NCBI RefSeq assembly: GCF_000970455.1
Contig: NZ_LAJG01000042.1
Span: 1 to 64,000 of the forward strand
Source: Devosia soli
Lineage (GTDB): Bacteria > Pseudomonadota > Alphaproteobacteria > Rhizobiales > Devosiaceae
Direction of reading: 5' to 3'
Length of the DNA stretch: 64,000 nt
In this document: positions 24,785-33,505 of the stretch, piece by piece
Layout: the number at the start of each line of letters is the position of its first letter
Numbering within the stretch: position 1 is the first letter of the stretch
Notes under the pieces: model-generated
What the model saw: the letters and a program-made list of their open reading frames with translations, nothing else
Databases searched by the model: none
What the model was told of the DNA's origin: nothing
Position numbers and translations under genes: made by a program

Positions 24785-25815
24785 GGGTCCTTGCGCCGCC
24801 GCAGCCTGTGCATGAGCGGCAGCTCGACGAAGCGATAGAGCAAAAGACCGAGCCAAACGCCGCCGGCAATGGCGATGACCGTGACGATGGCCACCGCGCC
24901 AGGCACGATCGGACCGAGCACGCGCAGCCCGAAGCCGGCCAGCAAGGCCACGGCAAATATGTGGACGAGATAGATCGAATAGGACGCGTTGCCGAGTTTT
25001 TCGAGCCAGATCAAGCGCGGCAAACGTCCCTCGATCCGCAGGGCCAGCATGACGAGGGCTATCGAGAGGGCCAAAAGGCCGACAAAGGCTGTGGCGTCCT
25101 CGACCAGTCCGTGATCCCAGGCGAAGCCCTCGAGTAGTCCGAAGAATCCCAGCAGGATAATCGCGAGCATGACGGGGCGCGGCACCCGGAGGACGCGGCC
25201 TTCGATATGCAGGAGCCCGATCCAGCAACCCGCGACAAAAGCGAGCGGCAGGAAGCTCGTGTAGAACTGCGGGATTGCTGCCTTTGGCGCGAGAAAGAAG
25301 CCGAGGACGGCAAGGCTCAAATAGCCCAAAGTCAGCCACACCACCCGCCCACGTGCTGGCAACATGGCGAGAAGCGCGAAGCAGGCATAAAAGAACATCT
25401 CGTAATTGAGCGTCCAGCCAAGCTTATAGAGCGGATGCAGCCCCTCGCTGGCGGCATTGTAAAACGGGATGAAAGCCAGCGAGAGCGCCAGTTGTTCCCC
25501 GTCGAAGACAGTTGTCTTGAACAATTGCGGCGCAACGAGCGCCAAGGCCGCCGCGATCAGAGTGAAACCCCAGTAAAGCGGCACGACGCGCAGGATGCGG
25601 CGGCGCAGGAACTGCCGCCCGTCGAAGCGCCCGCCTTCCGTGACGCTGACCACGATGAACCCAGAAATCACGAAAAACAGGATCACGCCAAGCCAGCCGA
25701 GGCGACCATAGGTGAGATTTTCAGCTGCAAGGGGATAAAGCAGGGCGTGCGAAGCCAGCACCAGCAAGGCAGCCAGCGCTCGCAAATATTGAATCGCAAC
25801 AATCTTGCCCTGCAT
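24781..25815 (-). CDS. Acyltransferase 3 family (OafA-like) membrane protein
   Basis: A 344-residue integral membrane acyltransferase with about ten helices. Motifs include IQYLRALAALLVLASHALLY, LFFVISGFIVVSV, RRRILRVVPLYWGFTLIAAA and NASYSIYLVHIFAVALLAGF. I use the ATG at 25815, since the longer frame begins with a TTG lacking support. It probably modifies an extracellular glycan. It is a diverged paralogue of the gene at 15569, with which it shares the family signatures but little else. Confidence 0.87.
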   Translation of the reverse strand: MQGKIVAIQYLRALAALLVLASHALLYPLAAENLTYGRLGWLGVILFFVISGFIVVSVTEGGRFDGRQFLRRRILRVVPLYWGFTLIAAALALVAPQLFKTTVFDGEQLALSLAFIPFYNAASEGLHPLYKLGWTLNYEMFFYACFALLAMLPARGRVVWLTLGYLSLAVLGFFLAPKAAIPQFYTSFLPLAFVAGCWIGLLHIEGRVLRVPRPVMLAIILLGFFGLLEGFAWDHGLVEDATAFVGLLALSIALVMLALRIEGRLPRLIWLEKLGNASYSIYLVHIFAVALLAGFGLRVLGPIVPGAVAIVTVIAIAGGVWLGLLLYRFVELPLMHRLRRRKDP

Positions 25816-25889
25816 CGCATCGGCACCAAGAGAGATCGACCCCAAATATCATGGCGCGTCTCAAGCAAACATTACAGAACCTTAAAGGG

Positions 25890-26399
25890 TTAAGAACCTG
25901 CATCATCTTTGAACATGGCAAGCCGCTCGGGTAGCCACCCCCTTTGCGGCCCCTGTAGACGCCCATGCCCTTCGGCATCGAGCCCATAATGGGCCGCAAG
26001 TTGCGAGAGCGCGATCCGCAGCACCAGCTTGCTGCTGCGCCTTGGCCAATCGTGCTCGATCTCGATTTCCTGTAGCCCAAGATCGAGGCCACAGACGTCG
26101 AAGAGGACGCTCCAGCATTCGGCTGGCATCTGCCGGCCGAGATCTGCCAATTGCCGCCGCGCATCCGCCGCGCTGACGGACAAATCGGCCTGTGCTCCGC
26201 CGCCGCCTGACCTTCCGCCAAGCCGCGCCGGGTCATAGGACATGGTAACGCGCTGCATGATGCGGGCGCGTTCAAAGATTTTCGCCAGGCGCCGGGCCGC
26301 CTCGACGTGATGAGGCAGGAGAAACGGCGTCTCGCCGCCCCGCTGCACTGCCAGGCGAGAAACGACCTCCGGCGCGCTGTTGCCTGCCCCGTCAGTCAT
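25890..26399 (-). CDS. DUF6456-domain protein
   Basis: A 169-residue protein whose C-terminal 130 residues match DUF6456: HHVEAARRLAKIFERARIMQ, CGLDLGLQEIEIEHDWPRRS and LRIALSQLAAHYGL. In rhizobia this domain often follows a DNA-binding gene, as here. The ATG at 26399 overlaps the stop of the upstream HTH gene by 8 bp, so the two are almost certainly translated together. Pairing with that gene suggests a regulatory complex; this is inference. Confidence 0.8.
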   Translation of the reverse strand: MTDGAGNSAPEVVSRLAVQRGGETPFLLPHHVEAARRLAKIFERARIMQRVTMSYDPARLGGRSGGGGAQADLSVSAADARRQLADLGRQMPAECWSVLFDVCGLDLGLQEIEIEHDWPRRSSKLVLRIALSQLAAHYGLDAEGHGRLQGPQRGWLPERLAMFKDDAGS

Positions 26400-26757
26400 G
26401 GCGCTGTTCCGCCAGAAGGTTGAGTTCGGTCTCCAACCGATCGAGCTCAGCATCGAAGCGCGCATCGTCGCGGAGATCCTCGATCAAGCCGCAGGCATAG
26501 GAGACTGTTGTCCTATCCCTCCCAAAGGCAGCGCCGATGGACGTGAGGCTTATTCCTTTGACGACGTGAGCCAGGTACATCGCCAGCTGCCGGGCGCGCG
26601 CCGCATCGGCACGGCAGCGCGAATCGTGAACCAGCAATCGGATAGGCACATGCTTTTCGCGGGCGACCACCGCGAGGACATCGGAAAGTCCGAAAGCCTC
26701 ACGTTGCGCGGGCGGCACCGGTCTTGCACTATTGCCCTCTAGCGTTTCCTGCCGCAT
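26392..26757 (-). CDS. HTH protein related to DnaA domain IV
   Basis: A 121-residue protein. Residues about 50-95 (ARARQLAMYLAHVVKGISLT, SIGAAFGRDRTTVSYAC) align by eye with the DNA-binding domain IV of DnaA, including the helix-turn-helix signature DRTTVSYAC (DHTTVLHAC in DnaA). No AAA+ ATPase is present, so it cannot act as an initiator; it may bind DnaA-box-like sites as a regulator. A strong GGAGG precedes the ATG. It is coupled to the DUF6456 gene. Confidence 0.82.
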   Translation of the reverse strand: MRQETLEGNSARPVPPAQREAFGLSDVLAVVAREKHVPIRLLVHDSRCRADAARARQLAMYLAHVVKGISLTSIGAAFGRDRTTVSYACGLIEDLRDDARFDAELDRLETELNLLAEQRHD

Positions 26758-26865
26758 CGGACGACCTCCATCGTTTCTAGGACTATATTCCTATACTCTG
26801 ACGGATCTTTCCACCCCGGGGATAAGTGTCCTCAATTTTGGGGAAAACGTGAGGCTGAAAACACT

Positions 26866-26888
26866 GTGGCCGCCCGATGGGCGGCCAC
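26866..26888 (-). terminator. Terminator of the mucR gene
   Basis: GTGGCCGCCC (26866-26875) and GGGCGGCCAC (26879-26888) form a perfect 10-bp stem with a 3-nt loop. On the minus strand it is followed by AGTGTTTTC. It lies 24 bp beyond the mucR stop. Confidence 0.65.
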
Positions 26889-26912
26889 TGAGCAGAGGTA
26901 GGGTTGAAAGAA

Positions 26913-27335
26913 TCAGCCTGCCTTGCGACCGAGGCCATTGTCCTTGGCAAGCTTGGAGCGGGTCGCCGAATAGCTCGGAGCGACCATGGGATAATCTGCA
27001 GGCAGACCCCACTTTTCGCGGTATTCCTCGGGCGAGAGATTGTAGTGCGTGCGCAGGTGGCGCTTCAGCGACTTGAACTTCTTTCCGTCCTCAAGACAGA
27101 TGATGTAGTCGGGCGCAACGGACTTGCGGACCGGAACGGCCGGCTTGAGGTCTTCGACGACCACCGGCGCTTCGTTGGTGCGCAGGGCACGTAGTGCGCC
27201 ATGCACATCGGCAATCAGCCGGGTCAGGTCCGACGGGCTCACGGCGTTATTGCTGACATATGCAGAGACGATGTCGGCGCTGAGCTCGACGAGCTCGAAG
27301 TCTCCTGCATCCGCCGCAGCGGTGTTGTCGTTCAT
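26913..27335 (-). CDS. MucR/Ros family transcriptional regulator
   Basis: A 140-residue MucR/Ros protein. The DNA-binding region near residues 75-105 (ICLEDGKKFKSLKRHLRTHY) is the prokaryotic zinc-finger fold; the second Cys of the C2H2 set is Asp (CxxD), a variant known among rhizobial members. It is followed by the diagnostic LSPEEYREKWGLPADYPMVA. In rhizobia MucR is a global repressor and nucleoid-associated-type regulator of exopolysaccharide, motility and cell-cycle genes. A long AT-rich leader precedes the gene, as usual for autoregulated mucR. Confidence 0.93.
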   Translation of the reverse strand: MNDNTAAADAGDFELVELSADIVSAYVSNNAVSPSDLTRLIADVHGALRALRTNEAPVVVEDLKPAVPVRKSVAPDYIICLEDGKKFKSLKRHLRTHYNLSPEEYREKWGLPADYPMVAPSYSATRSKLAKDNGLGRKAG

Positions 27336-27480
27336 GTTTTGAACCTTCCATTATACTTTTTATTGGCCAGCAACGGGGCAGTTACGACCTTACTGCATTC
27401 CTAATTCTGTTTAGTGAACCGCGCAACCGCTATTGGGTGGACAAATTGTCTTCATTAGGGGTTATTCAGGCGATGGAAAA

Positions 27481-27822
27481 TTATTCCACGGGGTTCTTTA
27501 GATCGTTGCGAATGGTACTTTCGCTTACCCGATAACCGGTTAGATGGCTGGCGCGCGCGAGCAAGTGTGCCGAAACCGGCGTCGTCAGCAGCAAAAACAC
27601 TATGCCGATCAATGCCCGCAAAAAAACGGCGGCATCAAGACTGATCAGGGCTACCGCGAGTAACACCATTCCACCGCCCACCGCACCAGCTTTGGAGGCC
27701 GCGTGAAGACGGGTAAAGAGATCTGGAAAGCGCAAGACTCCGATTGCAGCGAGGAGGCTGAACAGGGCCCCAAAGACGAGGAGTAAACCGCCAATATAAA
27801 GCGCAAGATCGGCAATCATCAT
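27481..27822 (-). CDS. mrpG: Mrp Na+/H+ antiporter subunit G
   Basis: A 113-residue membrane protein with three helices. The family motif GVLRFPDLFTRLHAASKAGA lies near residue 30. MrpG is a small subunit of the seven-protein Mrp (Mnh/Pha) complex that exchanges cytoplasmic Na+ or K+ for protons. It is last in the mrpABCDEFG operon and its ATG overlaps the mrpF stop by 4 bp. Confidence 0.92.
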   Translation of the reverse strand: MMIADLALYIGGLLLVFGALFSLLAAIGVLRFPDLFTRLHAASKAGAVGGGMVLLAVALISLDAAVFLRALIGIVFLLLTTPVSAHLLARASHLTGYRVSESTIRNDLKNPVE

Positions 27823-28124
27823 TGCAGCTCCATTGCAGCGTCGACCTTGAGCCCACGACGGAGGATGTATCGTGCCAGCGCGACGGTCGCGAGAAAACCG
27901 AGCAGGGCCAGAGCAATTGCAATATCGAGATAAAGCGTCAGCCCCGTGCGCACGGCGATGGCGCCGATGAATCCCATGGCTATGACCGTCATGAGGTCAA
28001 GGGCCAGAACCCGGTCGGCAATGCTCGGGCCGATGACGATGCGAACAAGCGAGACGAGCAGCGCAATGCCGAGAATGATCAAAGCGATGAGGCTCGTCAG
28101 ATCGATAAACGCCGAAGCAGTCAT
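27819..28124 (-). CDS. mrpF: Mrp Na+/H+ antiporter subunit F
   Basis: A 101-residue subunit with three membrane helices and the signature RIVIGPSIADRVLALDLMTV near residue 28, whose Asp residues are conserved in the family. MrpF packs against MrpA and MrpG in the complex. It is coupled to mrpE upstream and mrpG downstream by 4-bp overlaps. Confidence 0.92.
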   Translation of the reverse strand: MTASAFIDLTSLIALIILGIALLVSLVRIVIGPSIADRVLALDLMTVIAMGFIGAIAVRTGLTLYLDIAIALALLGFLATVALARYILRRGLKVDAAMELQ

Positions 28125-28600
28125 TCGAACACCTCCTTGATTCGGGCCTCGAAGCCATTGGCGATGTCAGCGATCAGCGCTTCGGCTGATTTGAGCGTCA
28201 AGACGTGGACAAAGAGCACCGACCTATCCTTGGACACGTCGACGCTGAGCGTGCCGGGGGTCAGCGTGATCATGTTGGCGAGCAAGGTGATCTCCGCGTC
28301 GGATTTTACCGTGAGCGGCACGGCAATGATGGCGGGTCGCAGAACGCTCTTGAGGTCGGGGCGGATGACCAAGTGAGCGACACGTACGGCGCTGACGATG
28401 AGTTCCCAGACAAAGAGAGCGACGAGAGAAAGGATCTTGCCGGCGCGGCGAAGCGCGCCCCTACCCTCGATCGAAAAACGCAAGATGAAGAGTGCTGCGC
28501 CGCCGATCAGACCGCCGAAGAGCAGGTTCAGCCCGGAAAAGCTGCCAGTGATGCCGGCCCACAGCAACGCCAGAATAACCACCAGGAAGGCGCTGTTCAT
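28121..28600 (-). CDS. mrpE: Mrp Na+/H+ antiporter subunit E
   Basis: A 159-residue subunit with two N-terminal helices (VVILALLWAGITGSFSG and LNLLFGGLIGGAALF), then a cytoplasmic domain with RPAIIAVPLTVKSDAEITLL and MITLTPGTLSVDVS, the usual MrpE signatures. The role in the antiporter complex is structural. Overlaps with mrpD and mrpF are 4 bp each. Confidence 0.92.
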   Translation of the reverse strand: MNSAFLVVILALLWAGITGSFSGLNLLFGGLIGGAALFILRFSIEGRGALRRAGKILSLVALFVWELIVSAVRVAHLVIRPDLKSVLRPAIIAVPLTVKSDAEITLLANMITLTPGTLSVDVSKDRSVLFVHVLTLKSAEALIADIANGFEARIKEVFE

Positions 28601-30132
28601 TGCTCAACCTCCGCCAATCCAACCGCTTCGAGATAGCGCGACGGTGCGAGCAAGTCGGCAGCAGCCCGCTGTCCGCCCTCGATGAGCGGATTGGGCCAGA
28701 GACCCAGCGCAACGATAGCCAGAACCAGCACACCGACTGCACTCGTTGCGAGACGCAGGCGTCGTCCCGAGCGTGCCAGCGGCAAAGCATCGGAGGCATT
28801 GCGCCAAAAAATATGGGACCAGAGCCGCGTTCCCGCGATCAGCGTTAGGATGGCATTAACGATCAGCGCCACCACAAGCACACCACCGACCCAACCTTCC
28901 GCACTGCCCGCGACACCTGCTTGCAGAAGCAGCAGTTTCGGCCAGAAGCCAAGGAAAGGCGGAACGCCGGCTGCGGCGAGAACGAGCACGAAGAATAGGA
29001 TCGACAGAGGCGCGCTTGCTTCATAAAGCCCGCCCATCTGGCGCGTATCCATGGCGCCGGTCCGCGCTTCGATTAGCCCGACGGTCAGATAGAGCGCCGT
29101 CATGCTCAAGATAGCCTGGAAGATGTAGATGCCCGCCCCAGCAATACCCGTGGCGCTGGCCAGGGAGAGGCCCGACAGAATGGCGCCGATACCGCCGATC
29201 ACGACAAAACCCACTGCCCGTCGCAGGTTCGTTTCGGCAATTGCCCCAAGCGGTGCGACAACCAGTGTGGCGACGGCCAAAAGCGCGAGCACCGGCTCGA
29301 GCAGGTCGCGGCTGGCTGGCAAGAGCATGACCAGCGAGCGCAGCAAGGCATAGGCGCCTACCTTGGTCAAAAGCCCCGCAAAAAGGGCAGACACCGCTGG
29401 CGCGGGCGTATGATAGGCCGCCGGCAGCCAGGCATTGACCGGGAATGCTGCCGCCTTCATGCCGAAAGCCAGGAGCAAAAGAGCCGCAATCCCCGTCAGC
29501 GCCGCTGGGTTCGCACCCGGGGCCACGCGCATGATATCGGCCATGTTCAGCGTGCCGAGGAGCCCATAGAGAAGACCCAGCGCCAGGAGAAACAGCGTCG
29601 TCGCGAGAAAATTGAGGAAGCCATACTTTAGCGCACCGTCGATCTGCAGCGGATTGCCGCCAAGAACGATCAGTCCGAAGGAGGCAATGAGCATCACCTC
29701 GAACCAGACATAGAGATTGAAAAGGTCGCCGGTGAGAAAGGCCCCGGTGACGCCGGCCAGCAGCAGCAGCACCATGGCGTGGAACGCATCGCGCCCATCG
29801 TCGGCGTCGCGGCCAGCCTCGGCGCAGACGACAACCACGAGCGTCACAACCGATGCTGCCAAAGCGAAGGCGGCGCTGAAAAGGTCGACCGTAAAGCTGA
29901 TGCCAAAAGGCGGCAGCCACTTGCCCATGGTCATGCTGAGCGGTCCCTCTTCCACAACGCGGATCAGGAGGCCTATCTCGCAAGCGATGATGCCAAGAAG
30001 AAAGAGGAGTGCGCCGATGACAGGCACCCTGTTGGCGCGCCGCACCATCAACAGTGCCGCTGCACCCACAAGGGCCAGCACCACCGGCAGGACGATCAGC
30101 CAATCTGCGACGAGCGTCGCGGTCTCATTCAT
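28597..30132 (-). CDS. mrpD: Mrp Na+/H+ antiporter subunit D
   Basis: A 511-residue subunit related to the proton-pumping subunits of respiratory complex I (NuoM/NuoN type), with about 14 helices. The conserved helix-5 Glu145 lies in FNLYVWFEVMLIASFGL, and GMKAAAFPVNAWLPAAYHTP carries the helix-7 Lys and the discontinuous-helix region. It forms one ion-conducting path of the complex. It follows mrpC by 1 bp and overlaps mrpE by 4 bp. Confidence 0.94.
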   Translation of the reverse strand: MNETATLVADWLIVLPVVLALVGAAALLMVRRANRVPVIGALLFLLGIIACEIGLLIRVVEEGPLSMTMGKWLPPFGISFTVDLFSAAFALAASVVTLVVVVCAEAGRDADDGRDAFHAMVLLLLAGVTGAFLTGDLFNLYVWFEVMLIASFGLIVLGGNPLQIDGALKYGFLNFLATTLFLLALGLLYGLLGTLNMADIMRVAPGANPAALTGIAALLLLAFGMKAAAFPVNAWLPAAYHTPAPAVSALFAGLLTKVGAYALLRSLVMLLPASRDLLEPVLALLAVATLVVAPLGAIAETNLRRAVGFVVIGGIGAILSGLSLASATGIAGAGIYIFQAILSMTALYLTVGLIEARTGAMDTRQMGGLYEASAPLSILFFVLVLAAAGVPPFLGFWPKLLLLQAGVAGSAEGWVGGVLVVALIVNAILTLIAGTRLWSHIFWRNASDALPLARSGRRLRLATSAVGVLVLAIVALGLWPNPLIEGGQRAAADLLAPSRYLEAVGLAEVEQ

Positions 30133-30133
30133 G

Positions 30134-30511
30134 TCAATAGCTCAATGGCGGCTGCGGCGCGTTCTCGGGCTCGGCGAGGCGCATGGTGTCGGTATCGTCG
30201 GCATCAAGGCTTTGATAGGCCCGATAGGCCAGAACCAGGAGAAACGCGAACATCGAAAAGCCGATTACGATGGCCGTGAGGATCAGGGCCTGCGGCAGAG
30301 GGTTGGCAAAAGCGCCCGCTGGCGTTTCAAGCCCCTCCGGCACGATCGGCGCTACCTCGCGTGTCACGCGTCCGGCCGTAAAGATCAGGAGATTGACGCC
30401 ATTGCCGAGCACCACCATGCCAATCAGCATGCGGATGACGGCGCGGGAGAGCAGGAGGTAAACGCCGAGCGCTACGAAAACGCCGACCAGCGCTGCGAGA
30501 ATATAATCCAT
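30134..30511 (-). CDS. mrpC: Mrp Na+/H+ antiporter subunit C
   Basis: A 125-residue subunit homologous to NuoK of complex I. Three helices and the motif MIGMVVLGNGVNLLIFTAGR are visible, followed by DPLPQALILTAIVIG-like PLPQALILTAIVIGFSMFAF. The start shares one base with the mrpB stop. Confidence 0.93.
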   Translation of the reverse strand: MDYILAALVGVFVALGVYLLLSRAVIRMLIGMVVLGNGVNLLIFTAGRVTREVAPIVPEGLETPAGAFANPLPQALILTAIVIGFSMFAFLLVLAYRAYQSLDADDTDTMRLAEPENAPQPPLSY

Positions 30512-30936
30512 CAGAGGTCCTCCTCGCGGTCGCTCTCAAGGGCCAGGGCGATCGATGAAATCGTGCCGAACACGGCGCAATAGACGCCGAGATCGAAAAT
30601 CAGCGGCGTCGAGAGTGGCAACGTGGTTTCGCCGAGGTCGAGATAGAGCCAGATCGAGGTCATGAAGGGCGAGCCGGTGAAAAGACTGAGGAGGCCCGAA
30701 GCCCCTGCCAGCACCACGCCGAACCCGGCGATGGCCAGCGGATCGACCTTGAGCGCCCGTCGCACTGCCGGCACGCCAGAGGCCATGCCGAAAACGGCAA
30801 TCGCGGCCGCAGCGATGAGCCCTCCGATAAAGCCACCGCCCGGCTCGTTATGCCCGCGCAGACAGATATAGAGCGAAAATACCAGCATGGTCGCGACGAT
30901 CAGCGGAGCCGCCGTGCGGAAGATCACGGTGTTCAT
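30511..30936 (-). CDS. mrpB: Mrp Na+/H+ antiporter subunit B
   Basis: A 141-residue four-helix subunit with the MnhB motif LRGHNEPGGGFIGGLIAAAA near residue 27 and the C-terminal LIFDLGVYCAVFGTI. It is a separate gene here; in some rhizobia MrpA and MrpB are fused. The ATG overlaps the mrpA stop by 4 bp. Confidence 0.94.
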   Translation of the reverse strand: MNTVIFRTAAPLIVATMLVFSLYICLRGHNEPGGGFIGGLIAAAAIAVFGMASGVPAVRRALKVDPLAIAGFGVVLAGASGLLSLFTGSPFMTSIWLYLDLGETTLPLSTPLIFDLGVYCAVFGTISSIALALESDREEDL

Positions 30937-33314
30937 GGCTCCCCCCTTGCCGCTATGGCGGGCTTATTGCGGCGGCGCAGCAGCGCCAGGATCGCAATGC
31001 CCGCGCCCATGACCACTGAGATTTCCCCCAGCGTATCGAGCCCGCGATAGTCGACGAGTATGACATTGACGATATTGGCGCCGTGCGCGACCGGCACGCT
31101 GGTCTTTGCGAAAAAATCCGAGAGACGGCTGTCGAACGTGCCGGTCAGGACCAGCATCAGCAAGTGACTGACGCCGGCGCCGCAAATCACGGCCAGTGTC
31201 CCGTCGCGGGCCCAGTCTTCGAATGGCCGATGATCGCGCGCGTCGAGCCGGAGGTTGGTCATCACCACCGTAAGGATCACGACAGAAAGCACCTCCACCA
31301 TCAGCTGGGTGAAGGCGAGGTCCGGCGCGCCGAACAACAGGAAGATCAGTGCCAGCCCCGTCCCTTGGATGCCGAGCGAGAGAATCGCGATCAAACGGCT
31401 CTGCGCGATCAGCACGGCGAGAAGACCCACCAGCACAAAGAGCAGAATACCCCATTCATATATCCGCAGATCCGGCAAAACGAGGCGTTTCGACCAATCG
31501 CCGAGGTCAGCCGTCGGGACGATCCAATCGAAACCGCCAAGCAGCGATAGCGGGACGAAGAGCGCCAATCCGAGCATGGCAAAGACGGTGAAAAGGTAGA
31601 TCTCGAGCCGCCCGTGATGGAGGAAGCGCGTGACGGCACCGGCAAAGCGGATGAGCCCGAACATGACGGCATCGAACGCCCGATCCGCCGTCCAGCCGAT
31701 GGCCAGTTCGGCGCGGCGCAGCAGCACACGGATGCGATGGGCTTGCCGGAAGACCAGGATCCCAAGACCCCAGGTGATGACGGAAAGCCAGAGCACAGGG
31801 TTGGTGATATCGAACGACAAACTCAGATGCGGCTCGGCTTCAACGCCGAGGACAGCAAGCGTTGCAGGCGCCAATACGTCGTGCCCCAACCACTCGGGAA
31901 GAAGACCACCCACCACGGCGACACCGCCAAGGATCAATGGCCCGCTCAGCATGGCGATCGGCGCCTCATGCGGCTTGCGTGGTGTCGGCAAGGCATCGCC
32001 TAGGAATGGGCGGATCATGATCAGGAGGGCAATGCCGGCGAGAAGGGCATTCCCCAGAATAAGGACGGCAAGCACCAGCCAGGCGAGCCAATCACCGCCA
32101 AAAGCGGCGAGATACATTTCTTCCTTGGCAAAATAGCCGACGGTCAGCGGCAGGCCAAACATGGAGAGCGCACCGAGCGCTGCGCCGATAAAACTGACCG
32201 GCATCTTATCCGCCAGCCCGCCAAGCGCCGTTATGTCGCGCGTTCCAGCTTCGTGATCGACACCGCCAACCACCATGAAAAGTCCGGCCTTATAGAATGC
32301 GTGCGCGATGAAATAGACGATCATCGCGGCGATTGCCGCCTTGCTGCCAAGCCCGATTAGGACGACGAGCAATCCGAGCGACGCGATGGTCGTCTGAGCG
32401 AGGATTTGCTTGAGATCGGTTTGTCGCAGCGCCCCGATCGCGCCCCAGATCAGCGTTACGCTTCCGAAAGCGACAAGCGTTCCGGTCCAGACCGATGTTT
32501 CCCCTAATACCGGTGTCAAGCGCGCGAGCAGATAGACCCCGCCCTGCACCATGGTCGCCGAGTGGAGAAAGGCCGAAACCGGGGTCGGTGCTTCCATGGC
32601 ATTGGGCAGCCAGAAGTGAAACGGAAACTGCGCCGACTTGGTAAAAGCGGCCGCCAGCACCAGGGTGAGCACTAGTCCATAGAATGCTGAATCGCGCACG
32701 ACGCCTTCCAGCCCGCGCAACTCGCTCAGGAGCCACGTCCCCGAAAGCTGTTGCATGACGATAATGGCAACGAGCAGACAGAGGCCGCCAATATTGGTGA
32801 TGACCAGCGCCTGGATCGCCGCCCGTCGCGCGGCCTGCCGCCCGGCGTCGAACCCGATCAGGAGGTATGAGGTTATCGAGGTCAGTTCCCAGAACATGAA
32901 GATCGCCAGGCTGTTGTCAGCCAATACAAGGCCCAGCATCGCGCCCATGAAGGCGAGCAGGAAAGCCAGGAACCGCCCGAGATGCCGGTGTCCGCGCAGA
33001 TAGGCGCCGGCATAGAGCACAATCAGCGCCCCGATGCCGGAGATGGTGAGGGCAAAAACGAGGCTCAATCCATCGACGAAAAAGCCTAGGGTCAATCCAA
33101 ACGATGGCACCCATCCGATTGCGGTCGAGATCGTCTGTCCCGCAACCACGCGCTCGGCCAAGCCGAGCAGCACGATGAAAATGCCCGCCGGGACGATAAA
33201 GAGGATCCAAGCAGCGAACCGTCCTGCCAAGGACTGAATGAGCGGCGCTAGAATGGCGGCAAGAAATGGCGCAATGGCAATGAGCGCCACGCTCGCATCA
33301 AGGGACAGCCCCAC
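30933..33314 (-). CDS. mrpA: Mrp Na+/H+ antiporter subunit A
   Basis: A 793-residue subunit, the largest of the complex. The N-terminal 500 residues resemble NuoL, with the conserved Glu143 in FMFWELTSITSYLLIGFDAG and the FTKSAQFPFHFWLPNAMEAP segment. The C-terminal part adds the MrpA-specific helices (GAPDLAFTQLMVEVLSVVIL) and ends in DYRGLDTLGEISVVMGAGIA. It is the first gene of the operon. The length fits an unfused MrpA. The complex supports Na+ and alkali tolerance and pH homeostasis. Confidence 0.94.
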   Translation of the reverse strand: MGLSLDASVALIAIAPFLAAILAPLIQSLAGRFAAWILFIVPAGIFIVLLGLAERVVAGQTISTAIGWVPSFGLTLGFFVDGLSLVFALTISGIGALIVLYAGAYLRGHRHLGRFLAFLLAFMGAMLGLVLADNSLAIFMFWELTSITSYLLIGFDAGRQAARRAAIQALVITNIGGLCLLVAIIVMQQLSGTWLLSELRGLEGVVRDSAFYGLVLTLVLAAAFTKSAQFPFHFWLPNAMEAPTPVSAFLHSATMVQGGVYLLARLTPVLGETSVWTGTLVAFGSVTLIWGAIGALRQTDLKQILAQTTIASLGLLVVLIGLGSKAAIAAMIVYFIAHAFYKAGLFMVVGGVDHEAGTRDITALGGLADKMPVSFIGAALGALSMFGLPLTVGYFAKEEMYLAAFGGDWLAWLVLAVLILGNALLAGIALLIMIRPFLGDALPTPRKPHEAPIAMLSGPLILGGVAVVGGLLPEWLGHDVLAPATLAVLGVEAEPHLSLSFDITNPVLWLSVITWGLGILVFRQAHRIRVLLRRAELAIGWTADRAFDAVMFGLIRFAGAVTRFLHHGRLEIYLFTVFAMLGLALFVPLSLLGGFDWIVPTADLGDWSKRLVLPDLRIYEWGILLFVLVGLLAVLIAQSRLIAILSLGIQGTGLALIFLLFGAPDLAFTQLMVEVLSVVILTVVMTNLRLDARDHRPFEDWARDGTLAVICGAGVSHLLMLVLTGTFDSRLSDFFAKTSVPVAHGANIVNVILVDYRGLDTLGEISVVMGAGIAILALLRRRNKPAIAARGEP

Positions 33315-33505
33315 TCGCCCCTCCGAAAGGTGCTTGAATTTGTTGTTGGGCGATCCTTAACCGCTCGCGGGCGCGCGACAAGACAAATCGGACTGCTCCA
33401 CACCAATCCCGCCGCTTTTGCAGAGGCTTTTGCCTGCTCTGGCATTCGGCTCTCGGGCGGCCTATGTCCTAGCTACCGATCCTGCCTCGAAAGCGGAATA
33501 ATTTC

